From RGIG5579 sp045597125 (GTDB lineage: Bacteria > Bacillota > Clostridia > Oscillospirales > SIG627): a stretch of 64,000 bases of DNA. Below the pieces are notes generated by a model that was given only the letters and a program-made list of their open reading frames with translations, was not told where the DNA came from and searched no databases. Positions 15,000-22,721 of the stretch are shown here, piece by piece. The first letter of the stretch is position 1. Each line of letters begins with the position of its first letter. The stretch spans positions 1 to 64,000 of the forward strand of contig JAZODR010000021.1 in NCBI GenBank assembly GCA_045597125.1. The letters run 5' to 3'. The position numbers were made by a program, and so were the translations under genes.

Positions 15000-16823
15000 T
15001 TACAATCCGTAATAGTAGTCCTTGATTTTCTTTGCCATCAATTCACGGCGTTTTTCAAGGAAGGTCTCAAAATCCGTATGAGTCATTTCGCAAACATCAA
15101 ACGGAATACAGTTAGCTTCCAAATTTGCTTTGAGCACTTCAATGTCGGTAATAGAACCGCAAGTAACAACCTTGGTTTCGCATTGTTTGAGTGCTTCGGC
15201 AAAATACTCGCACGGTGCCTTTTTGCCGATAGATTTATTAACCTGTGTATCAAGATAAGCATAGTTAGCGTCCTGATTGTAAAGGTTCTTTTCGTAACCG
15301 TTGGACTTCAAATATTCTTTCGGGAAGATGTGATGTACGTCGCCCGAAATCTCAATCAAGTCTTTAACGGTGATGTTGTTAGAAAGCAGGGACATATCGT
15401 TGTTTGCAACCTGTGCTGCGAGATAAACAAGATATGTCGGATTGATGGTAGAGGTGTATGCCAAGTCCTGAACCACCTTAACATCCCAGAAGTTATCAGA
15501 GAGCAATGCAGATTCGATGTCTTCAAGGGTCTTAACCACACCAACTTCGTTAATCTTACGGATATCACGATAGAATGCAGATTCAGGAGAAGCGCTATAT
15601 CTACCAGTAAGAACCGAAAGCACATACCATTTTTGAACGATTCTCTTAACTTCGCTTACAGACACTTCCTTTGTTATAGAAAGACGAAGATAAAGAGCAT
15701 AGGCAAAGTCAAGTGCCATATAAGAATTAACCAGTTTTTCGGATATAAATCCGGCACCACGAATCGCCAACATAAACTGACTGAAATTATTGTGGTTGAT
15801 TACATTGAGAACACCTTGTTTGAGTTTGTCATAGGTGTCTTCGGTAATTTCAATCTTAAATTCACGGGTTTCAAAGTCTCTGCCAGAAAGCAAACTTACA
15901 AGATCTGCAAGTTTTGCTCTAGGGTACATATGCATGAAGGCAATACGCAAGATGTCATCGCATTCAGGGTCAAATACATTTTCCTTATCGTCTTTTAGCC
16001 AAGCCAATTTAGGCATGTATTCAGAATTAGAAAACTCTTCATCGTGTTCTTTTATGTACTGGTAGAATGATGGTTCGACACAAAGATGAGCAAAATAGTC
16101 AATTGCTTTGCGCAACATATTGCCGCCATAAGTTTCGTCGGCTGCAATTTTGGACATAACAAAGTCACCTTGGCTTAATGCGGTACCTTTGGAGTTAATG
16201 CGGATAAAGATATCGGTAACGATGTCGATATCAAGAGTCTCAGAAAGTTCAATAACACCGATAAGTCTATTGCCGATTGCTCTCAGATTTGCGATAATTT
16301 TCCCAAGTGTTTTGGTCGTCATTTCAGGATTGTTTTCACAATATTCTGTAGCGAACTCAATTACATCAAAATCATTTTCAAATATTTCAGCAACATCTGG
16401 AATCCACTTTTTGCTTTTCAAATGACTTTGGTCCTGTACAGCAAAGATTTCAGCGTCTTTATCTTCAGAGAGTGCTTCAAAAGGATTGAAAGCAATCTTA
16501 ACTCTCTCTTTTTTATAGTCGGCATTGATTACAGGAATGCCTGCAATAGCAGTCATTAATGCAGTAACTCTCTGTTGACCGTCAATAAGAATTTTCTTAC
16601 CAGCAGAAACACTACCGTCCTTCAATTTGACATTGGGATTCTTCCAAATGATAAGATATCCTGTAGGATATCCTTTATATAGAGAATCAAGCAGATCACG
16701 AACCTGCTTTTTCTTCCAAACAAAGGGTCTCTGGATTTCAGGTATAGCTATATCACCAGAAGCAATAAGCCCCAAAATAGCACTAACACTCAAAGAGTTA
16801 GGATTATATTTTTCAACTAACAT
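15000..16823 (-). CDS. DUF262/HNH (GmrSD-like) nuclease
   Basis: A 607-residue single-chain protein of the GmrSD type. The N-terminal DUF262 has IPEIQRPFVW (27-36) and the DGQQR motif (81-85), the ParB-like nucleotide-dependent part. Near the C-terminus an HNH unit reads HHIFP from 497 with Asn520 and Asn529. Members of this group are modification-dependent (type IV) or accessory restriction enzymes. ATG 16823 is preceded by AGGAG. A longer in-frame start would overlap the HTH gene and is less likely. It sits between the HTH regulator and the two methyltransferase-endonuclease pairs in one operon. Confidence 0.88.
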   Translation of the reverse strand: MLVEKYNPNSLSVSAILGLIASGDIAIPEIQRPFVWKKKQVRDLLDSLYKGYPTGYLIIWKNPNVKLKDGSVSAGKKILIDGQQRVTALMTAIAGIPVINADYKKERVKIAFNPFEALSEDKDAEIFAVQDQSHLKSKKWIPDVAEIFENDFDVIEFATEYCENNPEMTTKTLGKIIANLRAIGNRLIGVIELSETLDIDIVTDIFIRINSKGTALSQGDFVMSKIAADETYGGNMLRKAIDYFAHLCVEPSFYQYIKEHDEEFSNSEYMPKLAWLKDDKENVFDPECDDILRIAFMHMYPRAKLADLVSLLSGRDFETREFKIEITEDTYDKLKQGVLNVINHNNFSQFMLAIRGAGFISEKLVNSYMALDFAYALYLRLSITKEVSVSEVKRIVQKWYVLSVLTGRYSASPESAFYRDIRKINEVGVVKTLEDIESALLSDNFWDVKVVQDLAYTSTINPTYLVYLAAQVANNDMSLLSNNITVKDLIEISGDVHHIFPKEYLKSNGYEKNLYNQDANYAYLDTQVNKSIGKKAPCEYFAEALKQCETKVVTCGSITDIEVLKANLEANCIPFDVCEMTHTDFETFLEKRRELMAKKIKDYYYGL

Positions 16824-16851
16824 ATCAATTCTCCTAATCAGAAGTTGTATT

Positions 16852-17040
16852 TTATTTATCTGCAGCTTTACCAGACTTAGTCCATTCGTCAACTTCGCTG
16901 ACTTTAAACTTCCAAAGGCGGCCCATTTTTGATGCGGGCATATCTCGTTTTTCAATCCATATAAGAACGGTGTCGCGGCTAACTCCTAAATGCTCACAAA
17001 TTTCTTTCATCGAATACCAACGTTCAACATTAGAATCCAT
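16852..17040 (-). CDS. Small HTH regulator of the restriction operon
   Basis: A 62-residue MerR/excisionase-type DNA-binding protein: WYSMKEICEHLGVSRDTVLI forms the helix-turn-helix and a basic WKFKVSEVDEW wing follows. Such proteins precede many restriction loci and probably act as control proteins. It is the first gene behind a good promoter (17083-17111) and lies 28 bp before the DUF262-HNH gene. It could repress or activate the whole operon to delay nuclease synthesis after transfer. This is inference from position. Confidence 0.8.
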   Translation of the reverse strand: MDSNVERWYSMKEICEHLGVSRDTVLIWIEKRDMPASKMGRLWKFKVSEVDEWTKSGKAADK

Positions 17041-17082
17041 TTGAAAATCCTCTCTTTCGAGTAAATATATTAATACTTTTAT

Positions 17083-17111
17083 AGTATAACATACTTATAA
17101 AATTTCTTCAA
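17083..17111 (-). promoter_or_regulatory. Promoter of the HTH-DUF262-restriction operon
   Basis: On the minus strand TTGAAG (17106-17111), 17 bp, TATACT (17083-17088), about 43 bp before the ATG at 17040. Confidence 0.55.
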
Positions 17112-17173
17112 TGATTTTTGCCGATTTATGATGAAAAAAGTTGATTGTTAAGTGATATCAAGATATAGCAATT

Positions 17174-17196
17174 GCCGGTGATGGTTATTCACCGGC
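17174..17196. terminator. Hairpin between the SWIM gene and the restriction operon
   Basis: GCCGGTGA (17174-17181) and TCACCGGC (17189-17196) are exact complements around a 7-base loop. It lies just past the SWIM-gene stop in the minus direction, but the T-run on that side is poor. Confidence 0.45.
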
Positions 17197-17220
17197 TATT
17201 TTACTAATAATTTTGCTCAT

Positions 17221-18039
17221 TTATCCCATTGTGAATGTGCCTTTGGTGTTGCCATCGATAACAAACTCAAAGAAACTAGTTTTGCTTACTGCGGCAAGGT
17301 AGTCGTTATGGTCAACAAATGGATACTCGTTTTTAATTATTGCAAGAATATCACGGAGTTGAAGCATAGTAGCAAATTCGTGCTTGCAAGATCCGGTGCA
17401 ATAGCAGTTGCAAACAAGTCCTGTGATATCTTCATCTTTATAAAAGAACTCTACGTCGTAGGTTTTGCTACCTGTAACAAGGGCTCTGCCTTTGCCGTGA
17501 TTTAACTCTATGTAGACAACACAGTTTTCTATATAACATTCGCGACCGCGCTCGGCAATTTCGTTCTTGATGTTCATACCGCTAAGGTCGTTAAGATTGA
17601 AAACTTCATCACCGCTTGAAGATACATATTCTTCCTCTTCGTTGTCAGGAGCTTTGAACCAAGTTGCTACTTGCTCATAGGTAAGTGCACCTTCATCAAT
17701 TGTGATAAAATGTGAACCTGCTAAATGAAACTCACCGATAACATCAGTATTCGCAACGCCGATAACGCGCTTATAATCAGAAAGTTTTATCTTGAAGTTG
17801 TAGTTGATATCAACTACGCGACCACGTTTACCTTCAAGTTTTCCTTCTACATAAACGATGTCTCCACGTTTTAAATCGAATTTATCATTGTAGTAGGAAC
17901 AGGTGAGATGTCTGTCGGGGAAATATACATCAACAACCGATTTTTTGACAATAGGCACGTTCTTTTCTACAGGTGTGTTTTCAATTATTCTTTTATCTTC
18001 GTGTTCTGTTTCTGCTGTAAATCCAATTTTAAATCCCAT
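17221..18039 (-). CDS. SWIM zinc-finger protein
   Basis: A 272-residue protein with a C-terminal SWIM-type metal site (Cys210-x-Cys212 then Cys218-x-His220), a fold that binds nucleic acid or protein partners. The N-terminal half has a beta-rich stretch around 55-90 (LKRGDIVYVEGKLEGKRGRV) resembling an SH3/OB-like barrel; the middle is acidic. ATG 18039 follows AAAGGAG. It stands alone between the restriction operon and the HNH gene, separated from the latter by three hairpins. It may work with the HNH protein, but no established system of this composition is known to me. Confidence 0.7.
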   Translation of the reverse strand: MGFKIGFTAETEHEDKRIIENTPVEKNVPIVKKSVVDVYFPDRHLTCSYYNDKFDLKRGDIVYVEGKLEGKRGRVVDINYNFKIKLSDYKRVIGVANTDVIGEFHLAGSHFITIDEGALTYEQVATWFKAPDNEEEEYVSSSGDEVFNLNDLSGMNIKNEIAERGRECYIENCVVYIELNHGKGRALVTGSKTYDVEFFYKDEDITGLVCNCYCTGSCKHEFATMLQLRDILAIIKNEYPFVDHNDYLAAVSKTSFFEFVIDGNTKGTFTMG

Positions 18040-18123
18040 AATTATTCTCCTTTTCTTTCTGTTATGATTTAATTTTAATACATCAAGTGTCCCATAAAAC
18101 GGACTTTATGCAAAGAAAAACAA

Positions 18124-18260
18124 AAAAGTGGTTTGTGCTAAAATGTATGCGAAACCACTTTTGTGAGAGGAAAATATATGAAAAGAGGTTGCGCATACTT
18201 TTTATGCGCAACCTCTTTTGGGTAAAAAACAAGAGAATGACTGTCGCCCGTCATTCTCTT
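18124..18260 (-). terminator. Three consecutive terminator-like hairpins
   Basis: In the minus direction: first AAGAGAATGAC/GTCATTCTCTT (18231-18241/18250-18260) followed by GTTTTTT; second a perfect 17-bp stem (18181-18197/18203-18219) followed by a T-rich run; third AAAAGTGGTTT/AAACCACTTTT (18124-18134/18152-18162) followed by TTTTTTGTTTTC. The 5' arms of the second and third match at 15 of 17 bases, so one is a copy of the other. They follow the HNH gene and precede the SWIM gene. Confidence 0.7.
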
Positions 18261-18291
18261 AAATCAATTCATCTATGAGGCAAAGGCTTTT

Positions 18292-19257
18292 TTACTTTCC
18301 GTTTGCCTCCTTTTTTAAGTTTTTAGATAGATTTGTAAACACGTAATTATACTCGGTATAATCTGAATATGGCTTTTTCTCAACTTTTTTGCCTGCTTCA
18401 GTATTGATGAGCACAAGTTCGTTTACAAACATTGAGTTCTTTGCTTGTGAGTAAAGACTATCTACAGGTTTAAAGTTATTGCCATACATTTTTGATTTAT
18501 CATCAAAGCAATCAATGCGGTAATAAATATCAAACCCGTTTATATACTCACATTCTAAAAAATATGAGGATAGGTATGTATTCAAAAGAATACATTTGTC
18601 TAACAAAGCGCTCATATCATCTTGAAGTGGCATATTATAGTTGCTAATTTTAACTTGAACATTCTGTCCTCGAGCGCAACTTCCCAAGGTGTAAAAAGAA
18701 GTATAATTGGTTTTTGCGCTAAAAGATACGTTTTCATCACCAAACAATTCTTCGATAAAATCCACAACTGCATTGTTCGTAACATTGTGAAGAAATACCG
18801 ACACAGTGCCGACAAATCGTTTTTTGTTCTGTGTGCCTTTGAGTTTTTTGAAGAATCTGACACCTGCAGCAGAATCAAAGAAATCTACAGTTTCCTGTAT
18901 CTCTTTTTGCTTTTTAGGTTCATTGGATTTATGGCGTATTTCATAATGATTTTGAACCTTGATAATTTCGAAAGTTACTCCGTTTGCATTAAAACACGGA
19001 AATTTATCTGCTTTCTCATCATTGGTATGAATATGACAGCAGATAAGATTATGATCGGCGGTAGTGCCGCCTCTGCTTTGAGGTAGGATGTGATCCACAT
19101 TCCAACCGCAATCACTGTTGCGGTCATTGTATGCACCTTTGGCTATTGTTCTGCCGGCAAAGTCTTTTACCTTTGTTTCTTTGCCGAAAGACTTATTCCA
19201 AAGACGCATTGCTGTTTCTCTGTTTAAGTCCATGAATTTTTGTTTGCTTTTTTCCAT
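18292..19257 (-). CDS. HNH endonuclease
   Basis: A 321-residue protein with an N-terminal HNH unit: GWNVDHILPQSRGGTTADHN gives Asp55, His56 and Asn70, and the third element follows at His75-Asn79. The C-terminal 200 residues are not recognised and hold no RuvC or bridge-helix signature, so it is not IscB or Cas9. ATG 19257 lacks a close Shine-Dalgarno. The nearest purine run (AGGGAGG) lies 27 bases up and is buried in the predicted RNA fold (19277-19362). Translation may therefore depend on leader structure. A strong promoter is at 19446-19474. Confidence 0.85.
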   Translation of the reverse strand: MEKSKQKFMDLNRETAMRLWNKSFGKETKVKDFAGRTIAKGAYNDRNSDCGWNVDHILPQSRGGTTADHNLICCHIHTNDEKADKFPCFNANGVTFEIIKVQNHYEIRHKSNEPKKQKEIQETVDFFDSAAGVRFFKKLKGTQNKKRFVGTVSVFLHNVTNNAVVDFIEELFGDENVSFSAKTNYTSFYTLGSCARGQNVQVKISNYNMPLQDDMSALLDKCILLNTYLSSYFLECEYINGFDIYYRIDCFDDKSKMYGNNFKPVDSLYSQAKNSMFVNELVLINTEAGKKVEKKPYSDYTEYNYVFTNLSKNLKKEANGK

Positions 19258-19276
19258 AGTATATAGGAAAGAAGCC

Positions 19277-19419
19277 GATTGCCTCCCTAGATGTTAGTCA
19301 ATCCATAAAAGCACGTGACTAACCATAGGGCGACCTATTGCTATAAACCTCAAAGGGCAATCCTCATAATAGCATTACAGAAGATTAGTTAGCCAATTTT
19401 CAATAGTTAATATTGAAAA
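19277..19419 (-). ncRNA. Structured leader RNA of the HNH gene
   Basis: In the transcript from the promoter at 19446-19474 the following stems can form. Hairpin A is TTTTCAATA/TATTGAAAA (19397-19405/19411-19419). A nested element follows: P1 GATTGCC/GGCAATC (19277-19283/19356-19362), enclosing P2 CCCTA/TAGGG (19285-19289/19326-19330), enclosing P3 GTTAGTCA/TGACTAAC (19293-19300/19316-19323). All listed pairs are perfect. The only good Shine-Dalgarno-like run lies in the 3' strands of P1 and P2. It may be a riboregulator or a separate RNA partner. No known family is recognised. Confidence 0.6.
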
Positions 19420-19445
19420 GGTTCAGATTTATGAATTGCAATAAT

Positions 19446-19474
19446 ATTATACCGTAAAAAGTGTGAATAGTCAA
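19446..19474 (-). promoter_or_regulatory. Near-consensus promoter of the HNH locus
   Basis: On the minus strand TTGACT (19469-19474), 17 bp, TATAAT (19446-19451). The predicted transcript start near 19439 gives a leader of about 180 nt before the ATG at 19257. Confidence 0.75.
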
Positions 19475-19501
19475 TCACTACAAAAACTATGGCGGCAAGG
19501 G

Positions 19502-20068
19502 TTACTTGCCGCCTGTTTGTTTGAAGAATTTTTGTAGGAGTTTGATGTGTTTGTCGGACATTTGGGAGATGGTGTAGGCGTGGGAGCAGTAGAAGTCGAT
19601 GAGCCAGAGTTTTGGGATTATCTTTGTGGTTTGGGTTTGGACGGACTTCAGGTGGCCTTGACGGAGCCAGCGATTGACGGTGTTATCAACGTAGCCTGTG
19701 GTGGCGATGACCTGCGGTACGGTGAGTGCATCGGGGATAGTTTCGAATTCTTGCTCGAGCCAAGGGCGGAAGGTTGACGGCAGAGAGGAAGGAAATCCTG
19801 TTTTGCGCGGTTGTGGTTTTCGTTTCATTCCATACTTTGCGGTTGAGAACTCAGCGTAGGGTGTAACATATTTTTCGGGGTGGTTTGCAGAATCCTCTAT
19901 GTAGGTGAGCAGATCTTCCTTCAGTACGGTATATTTTCTTGTTCTCTTGCCACTATTTTGACATTTGATGAAGCCGTTGTTGAGCATCCAAGCGCATTTG
20001 CGTTTGCTGATATGCAGGACACACCGCACCTGTTCTCCTGACAGTACTCGAGGCAAGTTGCTCAACAT
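19502..20068 (-). CDS. Protein with two excisionase-like HTH segments
   Basis: A 188-residue basic protein. It has an N-terminal HTH-like region (about 8-50: LSGEQVRCVLHISKRKCAWM) and a second one at about 112-155 (ALTVPQVIATTGYVDNTVNR), each followed by a basic stretch, as in excisionase or MerR-like DNA binders. ATG 20068 follows GAGGTGATAAGAA and overlaps the end of the gene upstream. With that gene it forms a two-gene unit at the right border of the island. No recombinase gene is beside it, so it may control transfer or excision, or be left from another element. Confidence 0.7.
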   Translation of the reverse strand: MLSNLPRVLSGEQVRCVLHISKRKCAWMLNNGFIKCQNSGKRTRKYTVLKEDLLTYIEDSANHPEKYVTPYAEFSTAKYGMKRKPQPRKTGFPSSLPSTFRPWLEQEFETIPDALTVPQVIATTGYVDNTVNRWLRQGHLKSVQTQTTKIIPKLWLIDFYCSHAYTISQMSDKHIKLLQKFFKQTGGK

Positions 20069-20319
20069 TTCTTATCACCTCGGATCGTATAACCTCTGCC
20101 TTTATCGTTTGCGGTCTTGACGAGGTAATCTATGAAGGCGTCCTTAGTGAAGATGTAACCGCCTTTGTATGTATAGGATTCAATCTCGCCGTTTTTGAGT
20201 GCGGCGTAGATTGTGTTCTTGCCGACGGGCGACCATCGGGTTGCTTTCATCGGCGTTAATATATCGGGGCATTTTTTGAGCATCTTTTCATAAGCTTCTC
20301 TTTGTTTTTCTTGATTCAT
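20062..20319 (-). CDS. Excisionase-like HTH protein
   Basis: An 85-residue protein with the winged-helix excisionase pattern (ILTPMKATRWSPVGKNTIYA, then ALKNGEIESYTYKGGYI). It resembles the excisionase-like protein at 2166-2480 in layout. ATG 20319 is chosen because AAGGAG lies 7 bases upstream. It overlaps the next gene by 7 bases. It sits 180 bp from the second copy of the attachment-site core (20498-20513), consistent with a directionality or control role at this end. Confidence 0.75.
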   Translation of the reverse strand: MNQEKQREAYEKMLKKCPDILTPMKATRWSPVGKNTIYAALKNGEIESYTYKGGYIFTKDAFIDYLVKTANDKGRGYTIRGDKKC

Positions 20320-20497
20320 TTTTATTCTCCTTGTGTTTTCTTTGCCCGAGAACACACAAAGGTTTTAGGTGATTTCTCGCATCTATCTCGCAAATTTCTC
20401 GCAAAAATTCGTGGGTTTTGCAAAATCTCGCAGAATGGGTGGACGTATTGCACATTTTAGGGACGGAGAGGGGCGGTGCGGTAGATACTGCCTTTTG

Positions 20498-20513
20498 CTC
20501 GAAATCAGTTAGG
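20498..20513 (+). other. Right copy of the attachment-site core
   Basis: CTCGAAATCAGTTAGG is identical to 353-368, the anticodon-loop side of the tRNA-Ser half, in the same orientation. Similarity continues weakly for 7 more bases (AAGTAAT against GAGCAAT). The sequences on either side are not tRNA-like. Beyond it lie ordinary chromosomal genes, so this is the likely right end of a 20.1-kb element. Confidence 0.65.
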
Positions 20514-20555
20514 AAGTAATTGCACGTGTGTTTGATTTTGTGGTCTTCGTTAAAT

Positions 20556-20588
20556 AAAAAAGCCGTACTTGGTACGGCTTTTTTTAAA
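20556..20588. terminator. Bidirectional intrinsic terminator
   Basis: AGCCGTAC (20561-20568) and GTACGGCT (20572-20579) pair around TTG, flanked by A-run and T-run on both strands. It ends the secreted-nuclease operon and insulates it from the island. Confidence 0.85.
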
Positions 20589-21408
20589 AGCAGGATTTGC
20601 ATGTTTTGTAGCCTTGGGAGAGGAGGGATTCTATGGAGCCTTCGTAGTTTTTGCGATTTTTGGGAGATATACTGTTTGTTGAGGGGCAATGAGGCATGTG
20701 AATCTTTTTGGAATTGGTGTTTAGAATGTAGTTTTCTGTTTCTGTGGGTATGAGTGAGGAATCGCCGTTAGCGTAATTGATTTGGATGCCTGGCTGGGTA
20801 TTGTAGCAATATACGTGGAAGGAGATTCCTTCTCCTTGGTCTTCTACGGAGTAGGCTTCCATAAAGATGCCGTTGCAGAGAAGATTATCTTCTGTGTAGG
20901 CGGGGGTAACGCGGTACATTACATGATTGCCTGTTTCCTTGATATAGTCTGCCACCATATTTTCAAAGGGAAGCATTCCCTCTACGTTCATATAGCGGGT
21001 ACCTGTGACCAGATTCCTTTCGTTGGCATTTTCTCCCGTTAATTGAAATCCGATGAGATGGCATCGGTTGTAGAGATATTTTCCATCGATGATGTCGTAT
21101 TTGACCGTTTGCCAACCGCTTGGCTTTATCTGCCCGATGCTTTCCCTCTCACGGGTGGGCATCAGATCTTGCCCGATACAGGCAAAAGCTTCGCCGCATC
21201 TGCCCAGAGCATCCAGGGGAGAATAGTATTCAAAGGATTTTGTTGTAATCTCTTCTTTCGTGAAGGAGGGGACATTGTCCTTTATAATAATGAAAGGGGA
21301 TGACGAGGCGGGAATTGGGGCAAGAGAATCTGTATTTGGCGGAGTGCAGGCGGAAAGTAGCAGAAGCGCGGTAAGAAGGAGGGAAAGAATGCAGTGGCGC
21401 ATTTTCAT
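20584..21408 (-). CDS. Secreted DNA/RNA non-specific endonuclease lipoprotein
   Basis: A 274-residue lipoprotein (lipobox LLSAC, Cys21) of the beta-beta-alpha-metal non-specific nuclease group. The active-site region reads RCHLIGFQL, with the catalytic His, then NERNLVTGTRYMN, with the metal-binding Asn. A C-terminal appendage (about 225-274) has a Cys/His cluster (HMPHC and KTCKSCF) seen in related Clostridia nucleases. ATG 21408 is chosen for its 8-base spacing from AAAGGTGG. It likely degrades extracellular nucleic acid for nutrition. It overlaps the upstream gene by 4 bases. Confidence 0.88.
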   Translation of the reverse strand: MKMRHCILSLLLTALLLLSACTPPNTDSLAPIPASSSPFIIIKDNVPSFTKEEITTKSFEYYSPLDALGRCGEAFACIGQDLMPTRERESIGQIKPSGWQTVKYDIIDGKYLYNRCHLIGFQLTGENANERNLVTGTRYMNVEGMLPFENMVADYIKETGNHVMYRVTPAYTEDNLLCNGIFMEAYSVEDQGEGISFHVYCYNTQPGIQINYANGDSSLIPTETENYILNTNSKKIHMPHCPSTNSISPKNRKNYEGSIESLLSQGYKTCKSCF

Positions 21409-21803
21409 TTTGAAATCCACCTTTCTTCCGTAATGCGCTCGTGGGAGGAGCCTGCGAATTCTACAGTTTCTATGTGCCGGAAGTTCTCGGTGGAGAGGGT
21501 GAAAAATCGGGTGGCGGGATAGCGTCTGTTCCAGCGATAAATCAAGAGCGTGTCGATGCTCTGTGTGGGAAGGGGGGTATTTTCGGCAAAGAGAAAATCT
21601 TCTTTTGTCGTTACTGAGGAGGGGTCGTCTGCGATGACCAGTTCTTTTTTTTCGGGGAAAAGGGAAGCGGAATAGGGCGAAACCACAAGCTTTTTTGCTC
21701 CTGTTACAGCGATGATTCTTTTATTCAGGATGCTGTCACGGGACTGACGCTTGTTGCCGAACATCATTCCGTTTTTATCGTCCAGACAAACGATCAGGGT
21801 CAT
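21405..21803 (-). CDS. Conserved Clostridia protein of unknown function
   Basis: A 132-residue cytosolic protein opening MTLIVCLDDKNGMMFGNKRQ SRDS and containing SPYSASLF, YRWNRRYPATRFF and GSSHERITEE. I recall near-identical motifs in many Clostridia proteins, some labelled ribonuclease Z, but I see none of the metallo-beta-lactamase motifs that name would require. ATG 21803 follows GAGGAG and overlaps the stop of the LRR gene (ATGA). It overlaps the nuclease gene start as well, so all three genes form one operon. Function unknown. Confidence 0.8.
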   Translation of the reverse strand: MTLIVCLDDKNGMMFGNKRQSRDSILNKRIIAVTGAKKLVVSPYSASLFPEKKELVIADDPSSVTTKEDFLFAENTPLPTQSIDTLLIYRWNRRYPATRFFTLSTENFRHIETVEFAGSSHERITEERWISK

Positions 21804-22540
21804 TGTGTATTCTCCTCGCTAAGATAGGTAATTTGCGCCTTGCTGTTTGCAAAGGCATCCTTGCCGATGGATTTGACTCCTTTGGGAACGGTGAGTTTTA
21901 ATTGTTCCGTACCACTGCTCCAGAAGGCAAAGGGACCGATTTCCTCCAGGCTTTCCGGAAGGGTGATGGTTTCAAGCTGTTTTAAAGAAGCGAAGGCTTC
22001 TTCTCCAATGATTTTGACGCCCTCGGGAAGAATCACCTTTTTCAGCTTTTCACAGCCATAAAAAGCGGCGGTGGGAATAATCTTTATGCTGTTTTGGAAG
22101 GTGACTTCTTCTAAATTCAAGCAGTTGTCAAAGCATTCGACTCCTAGGGTTTCAAGGTTTTTGGGCAGGGTGATTTGATGGATTTCGCATTTTTGGAATG
22201 CGTAATCATCTATGTGTTTTACGGAATCGGGAATGGTAATATGGGAAAAGGAAGTACCCGCGAAGGCATTTTTGCAGATGCGTACCAGGGTGTAGTCCTC
22301 GTATTTGTCCGGAATGACGAGGGTATTTGCGTGGTCTGCGGTCTCCGAAGGGCCTACAAGCTCACAGGTATAGTCGTTGTAAAGGGAAAATATTAGGCCG
22401 GCATATTCCAAGTCGCCGGTCTTCTCCCGTTTCTCGGGGGCAATTGTAGGGGGGGTGAACACAGGCTCGGGGGATTCTTTTACGCAACCACAAAAAAGTG
22501 TACAAAGAAGGGCTATAGTAAGACAAAGCGTTTTTTTCAT
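21800..22540 (-). CDS. BspA-type leucine-rich-repeat lipoprotein
   Basis: A 246-residue lipoprotein (lipobox ending in Cys19) with a short linker and then about six LRR_5 repeats from residue 85 on (pattern LPENLETLGVECFDNCxxLE and IGEEAFAxLKQLETITLPES). These repeats build a curved solenoid used for binding proteins or glycans outside the cell. ATG 22540 follows AAAGGA; a longer frame upstream has no support. It is the first gene of the operon with the conserved protein and the secreted nuclease. Confidence 0.88.
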   Translation of the reverse strand: MKKTLCLTIALLCTLFCGCVKESPEPVFTPPTIAPEKREKTGDLEYAGLIFSLYNDYTCELVGPSETADHANTLVIPDKYEDYTLVRICKNAFAGTSFSHITIPDSVKHIDDYAFQKCEIHQITLPKNLETLGVECFDNCLNLEEVTFQNSIKIIPTAAFYGCEKLKKVILPEGVKIIGEEAFASLKQLETITLPESLEEIGPFAFWSSGTEQLKLTVPKGVKSIGKDAFANSKAQITYLSEENTQ

Positions 22541-22644
22541 TACAGATTCCTTTCGCTGAAGTTCTATATTCTTATCATACTCCAAAACGGGTGATAAGTA
22601 AAGGAAAAACGAAAAAAGTTTCCAATTAAATTGTGGTGCACATC

Positions 22645-22673
22645 TTGACAAACAGAGGGTACAAGAGTAAACT
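22645..22673 (+). promoter_or_regulatory. Promoter of the NhaC-type antiporter gene
   Basis: TTGACA (22645-22650), 17 bp, TAAACT (22668-22673), about 50 bp before the ATG at 22722. Confidence 0.6.
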
Positions 22674-22721
22674 GATTGTATATTTTTGTCAAAAAATGAT
22701 TATTTATTGGAGAGAAAATTT

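Noticed and set aside
18087..18278. A 63-codon plus-strand frame between the HNH and SWIM genes
   Set aside because: It consists of the three hairpins read through as codons.
18292..19474. IscB/OMEGA-type RNA-guided nuclease
   Set aside because: A leader RNA precedes an HNH gene as in IscB loci, but the protein has no RuvC or bridge helix and is too short.
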